Origin: Halorarius halobius
Lineage (GTDB): Archaea > Halobacteriota > Halobacteria > Halobacteriales > Haloarculaceae
Direction of reading: 5' to 3'
Assembly (NCBI RefSeq): GCF_024298865.1
Contig: NZ_CP101161.1
Span: 641,227 to 705,226 of the forward strand
DNA length: 64,000 nt
Shown here: positions 50,005 to 58,582 of the stretch, piece after piece
How the letters are laid out: each line of letters opens with the position of its first letter
Numbering within the stretch: position 1 is the first letter of the stretch
Program-made: the position numbers and the translations under genes
The notes under the pieces: generated by a model
Told to the model about the DNA's origin: nothing
Database searches by the model: none
What the model saw: the letters and a program-made list of their open reading frames with translations, nothing else

Positions 50005-51027
50005 ATGGTACTCGGCCTGCCGGACACCCCCATCGTGAACGTCCTGCTCATCGTGGTGGCGTCGGGCGTCGTCTGGGTCGGGAGCGGCTGGCTGGAGCAG
50101 GCCGCCGAGCGGCTGGCGGCCTACTACGGGCTCCCGGCGGTCGTGCAGGGCTCCGTCGTCGTCGCCGTCGGGTCCAGTTTCCCCGAACTCGCGAGCGTCG
50201 TCGTCGCGGCGCTGGCCGGCGTGTTCGAGATGGGCGTCGGCGCCGTCGTCGGCTCCGCCATCTTCAACGTGCTCGTGATACCCGGACTGTCTGGGCTGGC
50301 GAAGGACGAACCGCTGGAGGCGAACCGGACGGTCGTCTACAAGGAGGCCCAGTTCTACATGATATCCGTCTCGGCGCTGGTCGTCACGTTCGCGCTGGCG
50401 GTCATCTACGCCCCCGTCCCGGACACGACGCTCGTCGGCGAGGTGACCCGGCCGCTGGCGATGCTCCCCCTGCTTCTGTACGGGCTGTACCTGTTCATCC
50501 AGTGGCAGGACGTGAGCGACCACGCCGCCGAGCGGGTCGACGTGCCGGTGGCCCGCGAGTGGGGCCGCCTCGCCGCCAGCCTGCTGGTCATTCTCGTGGC
50601 CGTCCACGTGCTCGTCGGCGGCCTCGAATCGCTCGGTCGGACGTTCGGCGTTCCCGAGTTCCTCGCGGGCGTCACCGTCCTGGCGGCCGCCACGAGCCTC
50701 CCGGACACCCTCGTCAGCGTGCGGTCGGCCCGCGCCGACAACGGTGCCACCAGCCTCGGGAACGTGCTCGGGTCGAACACGTTCGACCTGCTGGTGGCGG
50801 TGCCGGTCGGCGTGCTCATCGTCGGGAGCGTCCCCATCGACTTCGCCACCGCGGTGCCGATGCTCGCGGCGCTGACGGCCGCGACCGTCCTCCTGTTTAC
50901 CATCCTGCGGACGGACCTCTCGTTGACGACCGTCGAGTCGTACACCCTGCTCGCGACGTACGCGCTGTTCGTCGCGTGGGTGGTCGCGGAGACGGTCGGC
51001 GCGACGAGCGTCATCCGGGGCGGGTGA
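50005..51027 (+). CDS. CaCA-family (sodium/calcium exchanger-like) antiporter
   Basis: A 340-residue membrane protein from ATG 50005. Alpha-repeat 1 is VVAVGSSFPELASVVVAALAG with GAVVGSAIFNVLVIPGLSG; alpha-repeat 2 is VLAAATSLPDTLVSVRSARADN with GNVLGSNTFDLLVAVPVG. The second contains Asp instead of Glu in the S-L-P-D motif, so ion choice may differ from the first exchanger at 27555. About ten helices. A palindrome-like TCGAACACGTTCGA in its coding part is just the Ser-Asn-Thr-Phe-Asp codons and not an operator. The ion is unknown. Confidence 0.9.
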   Translation: MVLGLPDTPIVNVLLIVVASGVVWVGSGWLEQAAERLAAYYGLPAVVQGSVVVAVGSSFPELASVVVAALAGVFEMGVGAVVGSAIFNVLVIPGLSGLAKDEPLEANRTVVYKEAQFYMISVSALVVTFALAVIYAPVPDTTLVGEVTRPLAMLPLLLYGLYLFIQWQDVSDHAAERVDVPVAREWGRLAASLLVILVAVHVLVGGLESLGRTFGVPEFLAGVTVLAAATSLPDTLVSVRSARADNGATSLGNVLGSNTFDLLVAVPVGVLIVGSVPIDFATAVPMLAALTAATVLLFTILRTDLSLTTVESYTLLATYALFVAWVVAETVGATSVIRGG

Positions 51028-51121
51028 GACGCCGGGGACGAGCGAAACCGCGCGTGAACCCGCGTCACACCGGCAAAAACCGGGGGAACGGTTAACCCAC
51101 TTCCGACCGAACGCCGATTCG

Positions 51122-51235
51122 ATGGGGACGACAGCACGGGTCCGCATCTGCCTCGACTGCGGGCGTGACGACCTCGCCCGCCTCGACGACAGCGTCGAGA
51201 CCTGTCCCGACTGCGGGTCGGACGCCATCAGGTGA
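51122..51235 (+). CDS. 37-aa zinc-ribbon microprotein
   Basis: A 37-residue frame (MGTTARVRICLDCGRDDLARLDDSVETCPDCGSDAIR) with two C-x-x-C-G knuckles (ICLDCG and TCPDCG) that would hold one zinc. Such small ribbon proteins are frequent in haloarchaea and may bind nucleic acid or be modules in bigger complexes. The ATG at 51122 follows about 95 bp after the exchanger stop. Confidence 0.62.
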   Translation: MGTTARVRICLDCGRDDLARLDDSVETCPDCGSDAIR

Positions 51236-51337
51236 GGCAGTCGGCCCCCCGAGTTCGCCCCGCGATGCCGGGGGTACCTCGCGCTTCCCGCTCCGCTTTT
51301 CCGCTCCCCTTTTCCGCCCCCGACCGCCGGAGGGCAC

Positions 51338-51604
51338 TCACGCCTCGTCGACGACGTCGGCCGCGAGTTCCGCGGCCGCCGCGACGTGGTCGTCGGCCTC
51401 CGGATGGCCGGTCGACTCGACGTTCGACAGTAGCTCGGCGACCTCGCGCACCCGGTCGCGGACCACCGCCGGGTTGTCGATGTGGCGGCAGTCGGCCGCG
51501 ACGGCTTCGGCCTCCGCGACCCAGCGCGTCGCCGTCCGGTCGAGCGGCAGTTCGGCGGTCGCCGCAAGATGCTCGTGGAGCCGGCGGACGCGCTCGTCGA
51601 CCAT
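51338..51604 (-). CDS. conserved hypothetical helical protein, 88 aa
   Basis: An 88-residue helical protein (MVDERVRRLHEHLAATAELPLDRTATRWVAEAEAVAADCRHIDNPAVVRDRVREVAELLSNVE and onwards). Alternating Ala-rich helices with two His and one Cys; no known domain. The fold may be a four-helix bundle. It lies divergent from the universal stress protein gene (76 bp between starts). Confidence 0.6.
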   Translation of the reverse strand: MVDERVRRLHEHLAATAELPLDRTATRWVAEAEAVAADCRHIDNPAVVRDRVREVAELLSNVESTGHPEADDHVAAAAELAADVVDEA

Positions 51605-51680
51605 GCCGGCGTCTCGGCGCCGCGGGACAAAGAGGTCGGCGGCGCGCCGGCTTTTTGCTCGCGGTCGTCGTAGTCGCCGT

Positions 51681-52556
51681 ATGTTCGACAGCATCCTGTT
51701 CCCGACCGACGGCAGTGAGGGGGCGGCCGCGGCGCTGGACCACGCGCTCGACCTCGCGGCCGACAGCGGCGCGACGCTCCACGTCCTCAACGTCGTCGAC
51801 ACCGGGGTGGCGCGGGGCGCCGGGGTGAACTCCGCGCTCGGGGAGCGGCGACGCGAGACCGGCGAGGAGTTCGTCGCGGCCGCGGCCGAGCGGGCCGCCG
51901 ACCGCGGCGTCGAGACGGTCACGGCCATGGAGGAAGGCGAGCCCCATCGCGAAATCGTCGCGTACGCCGACGACCACGCCGACCTCGTGGTGATGCCGAC
52001 GCACGGTCGGCGGGGGCTGGAGCGGCTACTGCTCGGTAGCACGACCGAACGGGTGGTCCGCCGGTCGGACGTGCCGGTGTTGACGCTCCGGCCCGGCGAG
52101 GACGCACGCGTCCGCTACCCCTACCGCGACGTGCTAGTGCCGACCGACGGGAGCGAGCCCGCGAGCGCGGCGCTGGCGCTCGGCGTCGACGTCGTGACGG
52201 GGACGGGCGCGGCGCTCCATCTGCTGTCGGTCGTCGACGTGGCGAGCCTCGGCATCGACGTGCGGACGGGCGTCCAGGTCGACTTCCTCGAGGAGCGCGC
52301 CGAATCGACGCTGGACGAGGCCGCCGACCGGGCCCGCGAGGCGGGCGTCGAGTCGGTGACCGAGACGGTCGGGTTCGCCGGCTCCATCCACCGCAACGTC
52401 CTCGAGTACGTCGACGACAACGACGTCGACCTCCTCGTCGTCGGCACTCACGGGACGACGGGGGTCGACCGCTACCTGCTCGGGAGCGTGACCGAGAAGC
52501 TCGTCCGCACCGCGCCCGTCCCGGTACTGACCGTGCGCGGCCCCCACGACGACTGA
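51681..52556 (+). CDS. tandem-domain universal stress protein (UspA family)
   Basis: A 291-residue protein with two UspA domains. Each opens with I-L-F/V-P-T-D-G-S (MFDSILFPTDGSEGAA, YRDVLVPTDGSEPAS) and ends with the ATP-loop and V-P-V-L-T-x-R (GRRGLERLLLGSTTERVVRRSDVPVLTL; GTTGVDRYLLGSVTEKLVRTAPVPVLTV). The G-x-x-G-x(9)-G-S/T motif for ATP binding is present in both, so it should bind nucleotide. Proteins of this family help cells survive stress, by unknown means. A single-domain paralogue lies at 57842. Confidence 0.92.
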   Translation: MFDSILFPTDGSEGAAAALDHALDLAADSGATLHVLNVVDTGVARGAGVNSALGERRRETGEEFVAAAAERAADRGVETVTAMEEGEPHREIVAYADDHADLVVMPTHGRRGLERLLLGSTTERVVRRSDVPVLTLRPGEDARVRYPYRDVLVPTDGSEPASAALALGVDVVTGTGAALHLLSVVDVASLGIDVRTGVQVDFLEERAESTLDEAADRAREAGVESVTETVGFAGSIHRNVLEYVDDNDVDLLVVGTHGTTGVDRYLLGSVTEKLVRTAPVPVLTVRGPHDD

Positions 52557-52650
52557 ACCGCCCGGAAAGCTCGAACTACCGGCTGGGGAGCGGCCGCGGG
52601 CGCCCGGAACGCGCTCGATAACTAACCGGGACCGCGTCGAACGGGCGGTG

Positions 52651-53235
52651 ATGACCGCCGAACCGGACAGCGTCTCCCGGCGAACGTTCCTCCGGGGTAC
52701 CGCCGTCGGCACCGCCGCGGCCACCGGGTCGGCCGCCGCACAGGAGGCGACGACCCACACGGTCGATATGACCGACGGCCTGGTGTTCGACCCCGACAGC
52801 ATCGCCATCGCACCGGGCGACACCGTCGTCTGGGAGAACGTCGGCACCGTCGGCCACTCGGTGACCGCCTACGAGGACGACATCCCCGACGAGGCCGCCT
52901 ACTTCGCCAGCGGCGGCTTCGACGGCGAGTCGGCCGCCCGGAGCGGCTACCCCGAGGGCGACATCCCGGGCGGCGAGTCGTACGAGCACACGTTCGAGGT
53001 GGAGGGCACCTACGAGTACTTCTGTATCCCCCACGAGTCGGCGGGGATGCTCGGCACCGTGGAGGTTGGGACCGGCGGTGGTACCCCGGCCGGCGACGGC
53101 GGCGGCCGACCCGTGCCACAGGTGCCCGACTCGGCACTGTCGGTCGTCTCGGCGGCGACGATGGCACTGCTGTCCGTGCTGGGGCTCGTGTACGTGTTTC
53201 TCAAGTACGGCGGCGACTACGGGCTCGAAGAGTGA
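52651..53235 (+). CDS. halocyanin-type blue copper protein with C-terminal membrane anchor
   Basis: A 194-residue plastocyanin-like protein. A twin-arginine signal (SRRTFLRGTAVGTAAATGSAAA) exports it. The type 1 copper ligands are in WENVGTVGHSVTAYEDD (His) and TYEYFCIPHESAGMLG (Cys, His, Met). A Gly-rich linker and a C-terminal hydrophobic helix (LSVVSAATMALLSVLGLVYVFLKY) anchor it in the membrane. Halocyanins shuttle electrons to oxidases or to copper nitrite reductase; NirK is encoded 25 kb away, with no operator palindrome here, so the link is only functional. The start is the ATG at 52651, with GTG at 52648 immediately before. Confidence 0.92.
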   Translation: MTAEPDSVSRRTFLRGTAVGTAAATGSAAAQEATTHTVDMTDGLVFDPDSIAIAPGDTVVWENVGTVGHSVTAYEDDIPDEAAYFASGGFDGESAARSGYPEGDIPGGESYEHTFEVEGTYEYFCIPHESAGMLGTVEVGTGGGTPAGDGGGRPVPQVPDSALSVVSAATMALLSVLGLVYVFLKYGGDYGLEE

Positions 53236-53322
53236 CCGGACACCGGTCCCCGAAAACGGGCGTCCCGGCGTACCGGCCACCGCGAACCGTCCGCGTGAAC
53301 AGGCTACTGCACGCCGCCCACG

Positions 53323-53826
53323 TCACGGCTCGTCCCACGCTTCGCGGGGAAGCCGGTAGACGTTCTCGGGGTGGGACTCGTCGCCGATGGTCGTCGTGTC
53401 CGCTCCGGTCTTCTCGAACCCGTGCGCGCGGTAGAACTCGTTCCCGGGGTCGTTCGCCGCGAGCACCGTCGCCTCCACGGCGTCGACGTCGCCGTCGAAC
53501 AGCGCGTCGAGGGTCACCTCGAGCAGTTCGCCACCCACGCCGCGGCCACGGCGCTCGGGGTCGACGTACAGGCGCAGGACGTGGCCCGTCCGGCCCGAGA
53601 GCTCCCCGTGTGCGAACCCGACCACGTCGCCGTCGGCCACTGCGACGTGAACGAGCGCGCTCGGCCGCTCGACGGCGTCGGCCAGTCGCTCGCCCCCGTA
53701 CCACGCCTCGACGCCCTCGGAGACTGTTTCGCGGCTCACGATGTCCGGGTAGTCGGTCTCCCACGAGCGCCGGGCGACCTCGCGTATCGGCTCGACGTCG
53801 TCGGCCGTCGCCTCGCGGACCGTCAT
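53323..53826 (-). CDS. GNAT-family N-acetyltransferase
   Basis: A 167-residue GNAT protein: MTVREATADDVEPIREVARRSWETDYPDIVSRETVSEGVEAWY at the start, then the acetyl-CoA motif VLRLYVDPERRGRGVGGELLEVTLDAL (R-G-x-G-x-G) and NDPGNEFYRAHGFEKTG at the C-terminal end. The pattern is typical of protein/small-molecule acetyltransferases. Substrate unknown. It is divergent from the spermidine-synthase-like gene, with about 80 bp between starts. Confidence 0.9.
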   Translation of the reverse strand: MTVREATADDVEPIREVARRSWETDYPDIVSRETVSEGVEAWYGGERLADAVERPSALVHVAVADGDVVGFAHGELSGRTGHVLRLYVDPERRGRGVGGELLEVTLDALFDGDVDAVEATVLAANDPGNEFYRAHGFEKTGADTTTIGDESHPENVYRLPREAWDEP

Positions 53827-53906
53827 GTGCTACCGTATGTGAGACGGTCGATTAGGCGTTTCGCCCCCGACGGGAGCGTTAACTGCCGCGGCCTCGACTG
53901 GGAGAT

Positions 53907-55553
53907 ATGGCAACACGGTGGGTCGACGCGGCGCGTCGACCGACGCTCCCCGAACTCGCGGTGTTCGTCTCCGGGGTGGCGAGCATGGGGCTGGAGATAC
54001 TCGCCGGCCGCATCGTCGCCCCGCAGTTCGGCAGCAGCATCTACACCTGGGGGACGATCATCGGCGTGTTCCTCGCGGCGCTGAGCTACGGCTACCACCG
54101 CGGCGGCCAGCGCGCGGCGACCGACGCCTCGAACCGACGGATGGCCCGGCTGTTCGTCTACACCGCGGCGTACGTCGCCGTGCTCGTGTTTGCGGGGGAC
54201 CTCCTCCTCAGAGTGGCATCGGCGGTCCCCCTCCCCAGCCGGTTCGCGTCGCTGCCCGCGGTCGTCCTCCTGTTCGGCCCGCCGACGTACCTGCTCGGGT
54301 TCGTCAGCCCCTACGCCGCCGAACTCTCCCGGAAGGGCGGACTCGGCGAGGCGTCGGGTCACGTGTACGCCGTCGGCACCGTCGGCAGCATCGTCGGCGC
54401 GTTCGGGACGACGTTCCTGCTCATCCCGTCGCTGTCGGTCGAGACCATCGGCCTCGTGTTCGGTTTCCTGTCGGTCGCCACCGCGCTCGTCCTCGTCCGG
54501 TCGGCGCCGCGCCGCGAGGGGACGGCGGCGGTGCTCGCGGCCGGGGTCCTGCTGGTCGCGGCCGGCGGCAGCGGCGCCGTCGGCGTCGCCGTCGAGGGGC
54601 AGGTCGTCTACCAGACGCAGACGCCGTACCAGGAACTGCGCGTCGTCGACCTCGACGGCACGCGGACGCTGTACCTCGACGGCCAGCCCCACAGCGCGAT
54701 GCCGCTCGACGACCCGACCGGCCACGGCTTCGAGTACACTCGCTACTTCCATCTCCCCCTCCTCTTCGAGGAAGACATCGACGAGGTGCTGTTCATCGGC
54801 GGCGGCGGGTTCACCGGGCCGAAGCGGTTCGTCCACGACTACGACGTCACCGTCGACGTGGTCGAAATCGACCCCGAGGTCGTGCGGGTGGCGAAGGAGT
54901 ATTTCGCACTCGAGGAGTCCGAACGGCTCGAGGTTCACGTCACGGACGGCCGCCGCTACCTCCGGGAGACGAACGAGACGTACGACCTCATCGTGCTGGA
55001 CGCGTACAAGCGGGACAAGGTGCCGTTCCAGTTGACGACGGTCGAGTTCATGCGGCTCGCGGCCGACCGACTCGACGATGACGGCGTCCTGTTCGCCAAC
55101 CTCATCTCGGCACCCTCCGGGCCCGCGTCGAAGTTCTACCGCGCCGAGTACAAGACCGTGGACCGCGTGTTCCCCCGCGTCTACGCGTTCCCGACGGTCG
55201 GCGGCGTCGCCGTCCAGAACGTCGAACTCGTGGCGACGAAGCGCCCCGACCTGCTGACGGAGGCCGACCTCCGTGTCCGCAACCGAGAGCGCGACGTCGG
55301 CATCGACCTCTCGGAAGCGGTCGGGAACTACCGGCGCACGACGGAGACGGGCGACGTGCCCGTGCTCCGGGACGACCGCGCGCCTGTCGACAGCCTGCTC
55401 GACCCGATGGTCGGCCAGCGGTACGTCGTCGAACAGACGGGGAACGCGACGGCGGACGCGCTACGGGCTCCCCGCGCACCATCCCTCTCCTGGCCGGCGG
55501 TTCCCGAGCGGGGGCGAACAGTAGATAAGCTCCGGGCGCGTACTGCAGGGTAG
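53907..55553 (+). CDS. membrane-anchored spermidine-synthase-like protein
   Basis: A 548-residue protein with an N-terminal membrane half (about eight helices, MGLEILAGRIVAPQFGSSIYTWGTIIGVFLAALSYGY, a hallmark of the fused family) and a C-terminal spermidine-synthase-type Rossmann domain: VLFIGGGGFTGPKRF, VDVVEIDPEVVRVAKEYF, VTDGRRYLRETNETYDLIVLDAYKRDKVPFQLTTVEFM. The catalytic Asp pair (ValAspGlyArg-type and LDAY) is retained. The real polyamine role is doubtful, because this membrane-fused subfamily is uncharacterised. It starts at ATG 53907. The tail beyond residue 500 is basic and not part of the domain. Confidence 0.87.
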   Translation: MATRWVDAARRPTLPELAVFVSGVASMGLEILAGRIVAPQFGSSIYTWGTIIGVFLAALSYGYHRGGQRAATDASNRRMARLFVYTAAYVAVLVFAGDLLLRVASAVPLPSRFASLPAVVLLFGPPTYLLGFVSPYAAELSRKGGLGEASGHVYAVGTVGSIVGAFGTTFLLIPSLSVETIGLVFGFLSVATALVLVRSAPRREGTAAVLAAGVLLVAAGGSGAVGVAVEGQVVYQTQTPYQELRVVDLDGTRTLYLDGQPHSAMPLDDPTGHGFEYTRYFHLPLLFEEDIDEVLFIGGGGFTGPKRFVHDYDVTVDVVEIDPEVVRVAKEYFALEESERLEVHVTDGRRYLRETNETYDLIVLDAYKRDKVPFQLTTVEFMRLAADRLDDDGVLFANLISAPSGPASKFYRAEYKTVDRVFPRVYAFPTVGGVAVQNVELVATKRPDLLTEADLRVRNRERDVGIDLSEAVGNYRRTTETGDVPVLRDDRAPVDSLLDPMVGQRYVVEQTGNATADALRAPRAPSLSWPAVPERGRTVDKLRARTAG

Positions 55554-55622
55554 ATTCTCCGCCCCGAGCGCACGGTGTCGGCACCGCGAGGCGTCGCCGC
55601 CCCGGGGCGGGAGAAGTTTACG

Positions 55623-56198
55623 ATGACCAAGACCGACGAACTCAGGACACTCCTCGAACGCCTCGGTGGCGAGACGACGTTCACCGAGCGCCAGCATGCC
55701 GATGCCCACGCGGCGCCCGACGAGCGCCGCCTCGCGGCCGGGCTCCGGGCGGTCGTCCGCGAGATGCGCGCCGAGTACGGCTTCCGCACCTCGCTCGACG
55801 ACGACGCCCTCGTGGCCGTCGTCCGTGGGTTCTACGCGGGACGGTCGGACGCCGACATCGCCGCCGGCCTCGGCGCCAGCGAGCCGGTCGTCGGCCGCGC
55901 GCGCCTCCACCTGCAACTGGTCGCCCCCGCGGACCTCGAGGGGCCGGTCGACTACCGCGCGCTCGCGGCCCTGCGGCGTGCGGGGCGCGCGACCGCTGAC
56001 TGTGCGGCCGAACTCGGCGTCAGCGAGGCGGCCGTCCGCCACGCCTCGCGGGTGCTCGACGCTCGCGAGGCGGCGCGGCGCCGCGGCTACCGCTACCAAC
56101 TGGAGTTCGAGTCGCTACTCGACGCCGCGGGCGTGACAGCCGAGATGTCGGCGGCCAGACGACAGGACCGCGACGCGTTCGCGGACGTGTTCGACTGA
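55623..56198 (+). CDS. conditioned-medium-induced protein 4-like, HTH-containing
   Basis: A 191-residue helical protein (KTDELRTLLERLGGETTFTERQHADAHAAPDERRLAAGLRAVVREMRAEYGFRTSLDDDAL). The RADADIAAGLGASEPVVGRARLHLQL and RATADCAAELGVSEAAVRHASRVL segments are two helix-turn-helix-like units in tandem. I recall it as the haloarchaeal family named after induction by conditioned medium (protein 4); the assignment is from memory. DNA-binding is suggested by the HTH units. Start ATG is at 55623. Confidence 0.65.
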   Translation: MTKTDELRTLLERLGGETTFTERQHADAHAAPDERRLAAGLRAVVREMRAEYGFRTSLDDDALVAVVRGFYAGRSDADIAAGLGASEPVVGRARLHLQLVAPADLEGPVDYRALAALRRAGRATADCAAELGVSEAAVRHASRVLDAREAARRRGYRYQLEFESLLDAAGVTAEMSAARRQDRDAFADVFD

Positions 56199-56234
56199 CG
56201 GCACGGCGACCGACCGAGAACGAGCGGCGACAGC

Positions 56235-56372
56235 CTACGCCGGGGAGAGCCCGTGTTCCTCTCGCGCGTGGGCGAGGAGTTCCTCCGTGGAGTCGAAGGT
56301 GGCCCCGCAACTACACGAGTGGTACGAGCCGTCCATGGCCGCCCCGGTGGCGGACTGCTGGCGTGTCGCCAT
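56235..56372 (-). CDS. 45-aa C2H2-type zinc-finger microprotein
   Basis: A 45-residue frame (MATRQQSATGAAMDGSYHSCSCGATFDSTEELLAHAREEHGLSPA) from the ATG at 56372 to TAG at 56235. The Cys pair in S-C-S-C-G, followed by F-D-S-T-E-E-L-L-A-H-A-R-E-E-H, is a proper zinc finger: C-x-C-x(12)-H-x(4)-H. It probably binds DNA, RNA or protein. An AT-rich promoter-like stretch (CCTATTATACCTATGATAG on the minus strand) lies just upstream. Small haloarchaeal zinc-finger proteins of this size are known to affect regulation. Confidence 0.62.
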   Translation of the reverse strand: MATRQQSATGAAMDGSYHSCSCGATFDSTEELLAHAREEHGLSPA

Positions 56373-56451
56373 GGTTATTCCCCATTACACTATCATAGGT
56401 ATAATAGGTTTCCATCCGACAGGTCGGCGTGAGCAGTTACCACGGCGCGCG

Positions 56452-56808
56452 TCAGCGAGTCAGTCGGTCGCGGAGTCGACCCAGAAGCGACCGCTCCTCG
56501 ATACCCAGTTCGCGAGCCACCGCGTCCAGTTCCTCGTCGCCGAACCGGTCGTCTGCTCGGGCCTCCGCAACCCACGCTCGCCACGCCTCGTCGCTCATCG
56601 GGCCGCGCGCCTCGCCGTCGGCGCCCCACTCCGCGACCAGCGCCTCCCGGTTCGGGAACGGCACGTCCATGTCGCCGCCGCCCCAGTACAGCGGCGAGAG
56701 GGCGAACCCCTCGCCCTCCCGGGGGACGAACCGGTAGGGGTAGCCGCCGAACAGGAAGGCGTCCTCGGGGGTCACCTCCTCGCCCGTCGGAAGTTCGAGC
56801 GTCTCCAT
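56452..56808 (-). CDS. conserved hypothetical protein, 118 aa
   Basis: A 118-residue acidic protein from ATG 56808 (METLELPTGEEVTPEDAFLFGGYPYRFVPREGEGFALSPLYWGGGDMDVPFPNREALVAEWG). Two or three short beta strands with aromatic residues (GGYPYRF, SPLYWGG) precede a helical second half (MSDEAWRAWVAEARAD) and a C-terminal basic helix (GRLRDRLTR). No family is recognised. It lies beside the zinc-finger gene on the same strand with about 80 bp between. Confidence 0.6.
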   Translation of the reverse strand: METLELPTGEEVTPEDAFLFGGYPYRFVPREGEGFALSPLYWGGGDMDVPFPNREALVAEWGADGEARGPMSDEAWRAWVAEARADDRFGDEELDAVARELGIEERSLLGRLRDRLTR

Positions 56809-57136
56809 CGCCACCCCGTACGCGCGCCGGACGGATGACGGTTCGGTCCCGCGGGACGCGCGGCCGCCGCGCGCCACCCGATCGCGGCCCCCGGCACACG
56901 GGTCAGCGACCGTCCGAGCGGCGGGGCGTGGCCCGCGGCGACGCCATGCCGTCGATTGTGACGATAATAGCTCTGCGCGCTCGATAAAATCTCTCCAGCC
57001 CGCAGAACACGTCGTAAAACGAGCGGTGCGGGCGAACACACCGCCGATAACGCGGTGAATCCACCCGAAATCGTGGCAACTGTCTGGCCGGTATATGGGG
57101 TCGTAGACAGTAGCCGAGAGCGGAGGCAGCACCCCA

Positions 57137-57382
57137 ATGTCCACGTCCGAATCCATCGGTCCCCACGTCACCGACGCGCTCGCCCCGTTCGAACGCCTCG
57201 CCGACGCCGTCGTCGGCCTCGTGAGCTTCGTCACGTTCTGGGTCGGCACTCTCCTCCCGCTGACCTACGTGCCCCTCCTCGCCACCGGCGCGCTCACGAC
57301 GCGCCCCGAGACGTTCGGCGCGCTCGTCGCCGTGAACGTCGCCGCGATGGTGCTGGGCCACGGCCACAAGCGCCCCGCGTAG
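57137..57382 (+). CDS. small membrane protein, 81 aa
   Basis: An 81-residue protein (MSTSESIGPHVTDALAPFERLADAVVGLVSFVTFWVGTLLPLTYVPLLATGALTTRPETFGALVAVNVAAMVLGHGHKRPA). It has two hydrophobic segments (about residues 25-48 and 60-74) with a short polar loop, and a His/Lys end predicted to be cytoplasmic. I recognise no family. The region to its left is gene-poor: 56809-57136 contains no gene that I can support. Confidence 0.6.
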   Translation: MSTSESIGPHVTDALAPFERLADAVVGLVSFVTFWVGTLLPLTYVPLLATGALTTRPETFGALVAVNVAAMVLGHGHKRPA

Positions 57383-57514
57383 GGGTCGGCTGCCAGCCCT
57401 CCAGCCCTCCAGTCTCCACCCCTCCTTCCCCACCGCACGCGACCCGCGAGCGACGCGGCCGTCGCTGACGACGCACAACCCCGCAGAGACGGACGGGAGC
57501 GTGTGCCCGCCCCG

Positions 57515-57691
57515 CTACCGTCTCGTCCCCACCTCGACGCCGTCCCCGATGAGGTACGCGTCGGGGTTGTCGTCGTCGTACATGCAGACGTCGTCGCTCC
57601 CCACGAGTTCGAACGCGACGAGGTCCTCGCCCGGGAGCCGTGGGTGGCGCTCGGCCCGCTCCCACTGTCGGGTGCTGTGGCCGGCACTCAT
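57515..57691 (-). CDS. small conserved haloarchaeal protein, 58 aa
   Basis: A 58-residue protein (MSAGHSTRQWERAERHPRLPGEDLVAFELVGSDDVCMYDDDNPDAYLIGDGVEVGTRR). The acidic strand V-C-M-Y-D-D-D-N-P-D-A-Y-L-I-G and the compact size are like a known haloarchaeal small-protein family with a D-N-P-D-A-W/Y motif whose function is not known to me. The start ATG at 57691 is better than an earlier one, because the added part is Pro/Arg-rich and unlike the rest. Confidence 0.6.
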   Translation of the reverse strand: MSAGHSTRQWERAERHPRLPGEDLVAFELVGSDDVCMYDDDNPDAYLIGDGVEVGTRR

Positions 57692-57841
57692 CGGCTCTCT
57701 CCCCGGTTGTCGGTCGGTCTGTCGTGCCGGTGCTGTCCACCCGCAGGGGTGGACGGCGCGATGCTGTCGTTCGTGCGCATCCACCCGTGAGGGGCCGGTA
57801 TCTCACAAAAGGGATTCTGGCAAAGCCGTCGAAACGTCGCC

Positions 57842-58279
57842 TCACTGCGCCGTATCCGCGGGGTGGACCGCGAGGACGGGGACGTCGGCGAGCCGGACGA
57901 CCCGCTCGGTGACGCTCCCGAGCAGGTAGCGGTCGAGCCCCCGCCGGCCGTGCGTGCCCATCACCACGAGGTCGACCCCCTTCTCGTCGACGTACTCCAG
58001 TATCGCCTCGTGTGGCGGACCGCTGACGACGGCGCTCTCCACGGTGTCGACGCCGGCGTCGCCGGCGCGGCGGGCGACCCGCTCGATGGCGTCGCGGCCC
58101 TGCTGTTCGAGCGCTCCGAGGACGCGCCCGGCGTCGGGCGTCGGCGGGACCGACTCCTCGTCGACGACGTGGACGACGTGGAGCGTCGCGTCGTACCGAA
58201 GCGCGTGATCGATGGCGTGGTCGACGGCCGCGTCGGCCGCGTCGCTGCCGTCGGTCGGGACCAGAACGTCGTTGTACAT
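57842..58279 (-). CDS. universal stress protein (UspA family)
   Basis: A 145-residue single-domain UspA protein: MYNDVLVPTDGSDAADAAVDHAIDHALRYDATLHVVHVVD, then LVVMGTHGRRGLDRYLLGSVTERVVRLADVPVLAV. The G-x-x-G-x(9)-G-S motif for ATP is intact. It is probably a stress-response regulator. It differs from the tandem-domain paralogue at 51681 in the helix-2 region. The start is ATG 58279. tRNA-Asn lies about 100 bp upstream on the same strand. Confidence 0.93.
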   Translation of the reverse strand: MYNDVLVPTDGSDAADAAVDHAIDHALRYDATLHVVHVVDEESVPPTPDAGRVLGALEQQGRDAIERVARRAGDAGVDTVESAVVSGPPHEAILEYVDEKGVDLVVMGTHGRRGLDRYLLGSVTERVVRLADVPVLAVHPADTAQ

Positions 58280-58376
58280 ACCCGACGGTTCGGGCTCCCG
58301 ACGTAAAGCGGCGCCACCCGCGTCCCAGAACGCTGGAATCGACGACCGGCGGCTATCGAACTGGCCCCGAGAGAAG

Positions 58377-58449
58377 CGCCGCCTCCAGGGCTCGAACCTG
58401 GGACCACCTCGTTAACAGCGAGGTGCTCTACCATCTGAGCTAAGGCGGC
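58377..58449 (-). tRNA. tRNA-Asn(GTT)
   Basis: The minus strand starts GCCGCCTTAGCTCAGATGG and ends GGAGGCGGCG with discriminator G. The acceptor stem GCCGCCT/AGGCGGC, the anticodon loop CTGTTAA (anticodon GTT) and the T-arm CAGGT-TCGAGCC-CTG are regular; 73 nt, no intron. Confidence 0.93.
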
Positions 58450-58582
58450 TCACCCCCACGTAGTTCGATTCGCCTCTTATGGATTTCGTTTCGGACCACA
58501 CCGCGACAGGGGTTCACCCGGTGTCGGGCCGCGAGTCAGCCGCAAACCACATCCCCCCGGGACCACGACGTGTACCGAAGCG

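Noticed and set aside
50773-50786. TCGAACACGTTCGA resembles the operator palindrome
   Set aside because: It lies inside the second CaCA exchanger gene and is made by the codons for the conserved Ser-Asn-Thr-Phe-Asp of the alpha-repeat.
49117-51630. 837-residue minus-strand frame across three plus-strand genes
   Set aside because: It overlaps a SIMPL gene, the CaCA exchanger and others. The translation is Arg/Gly-rich with no motif.
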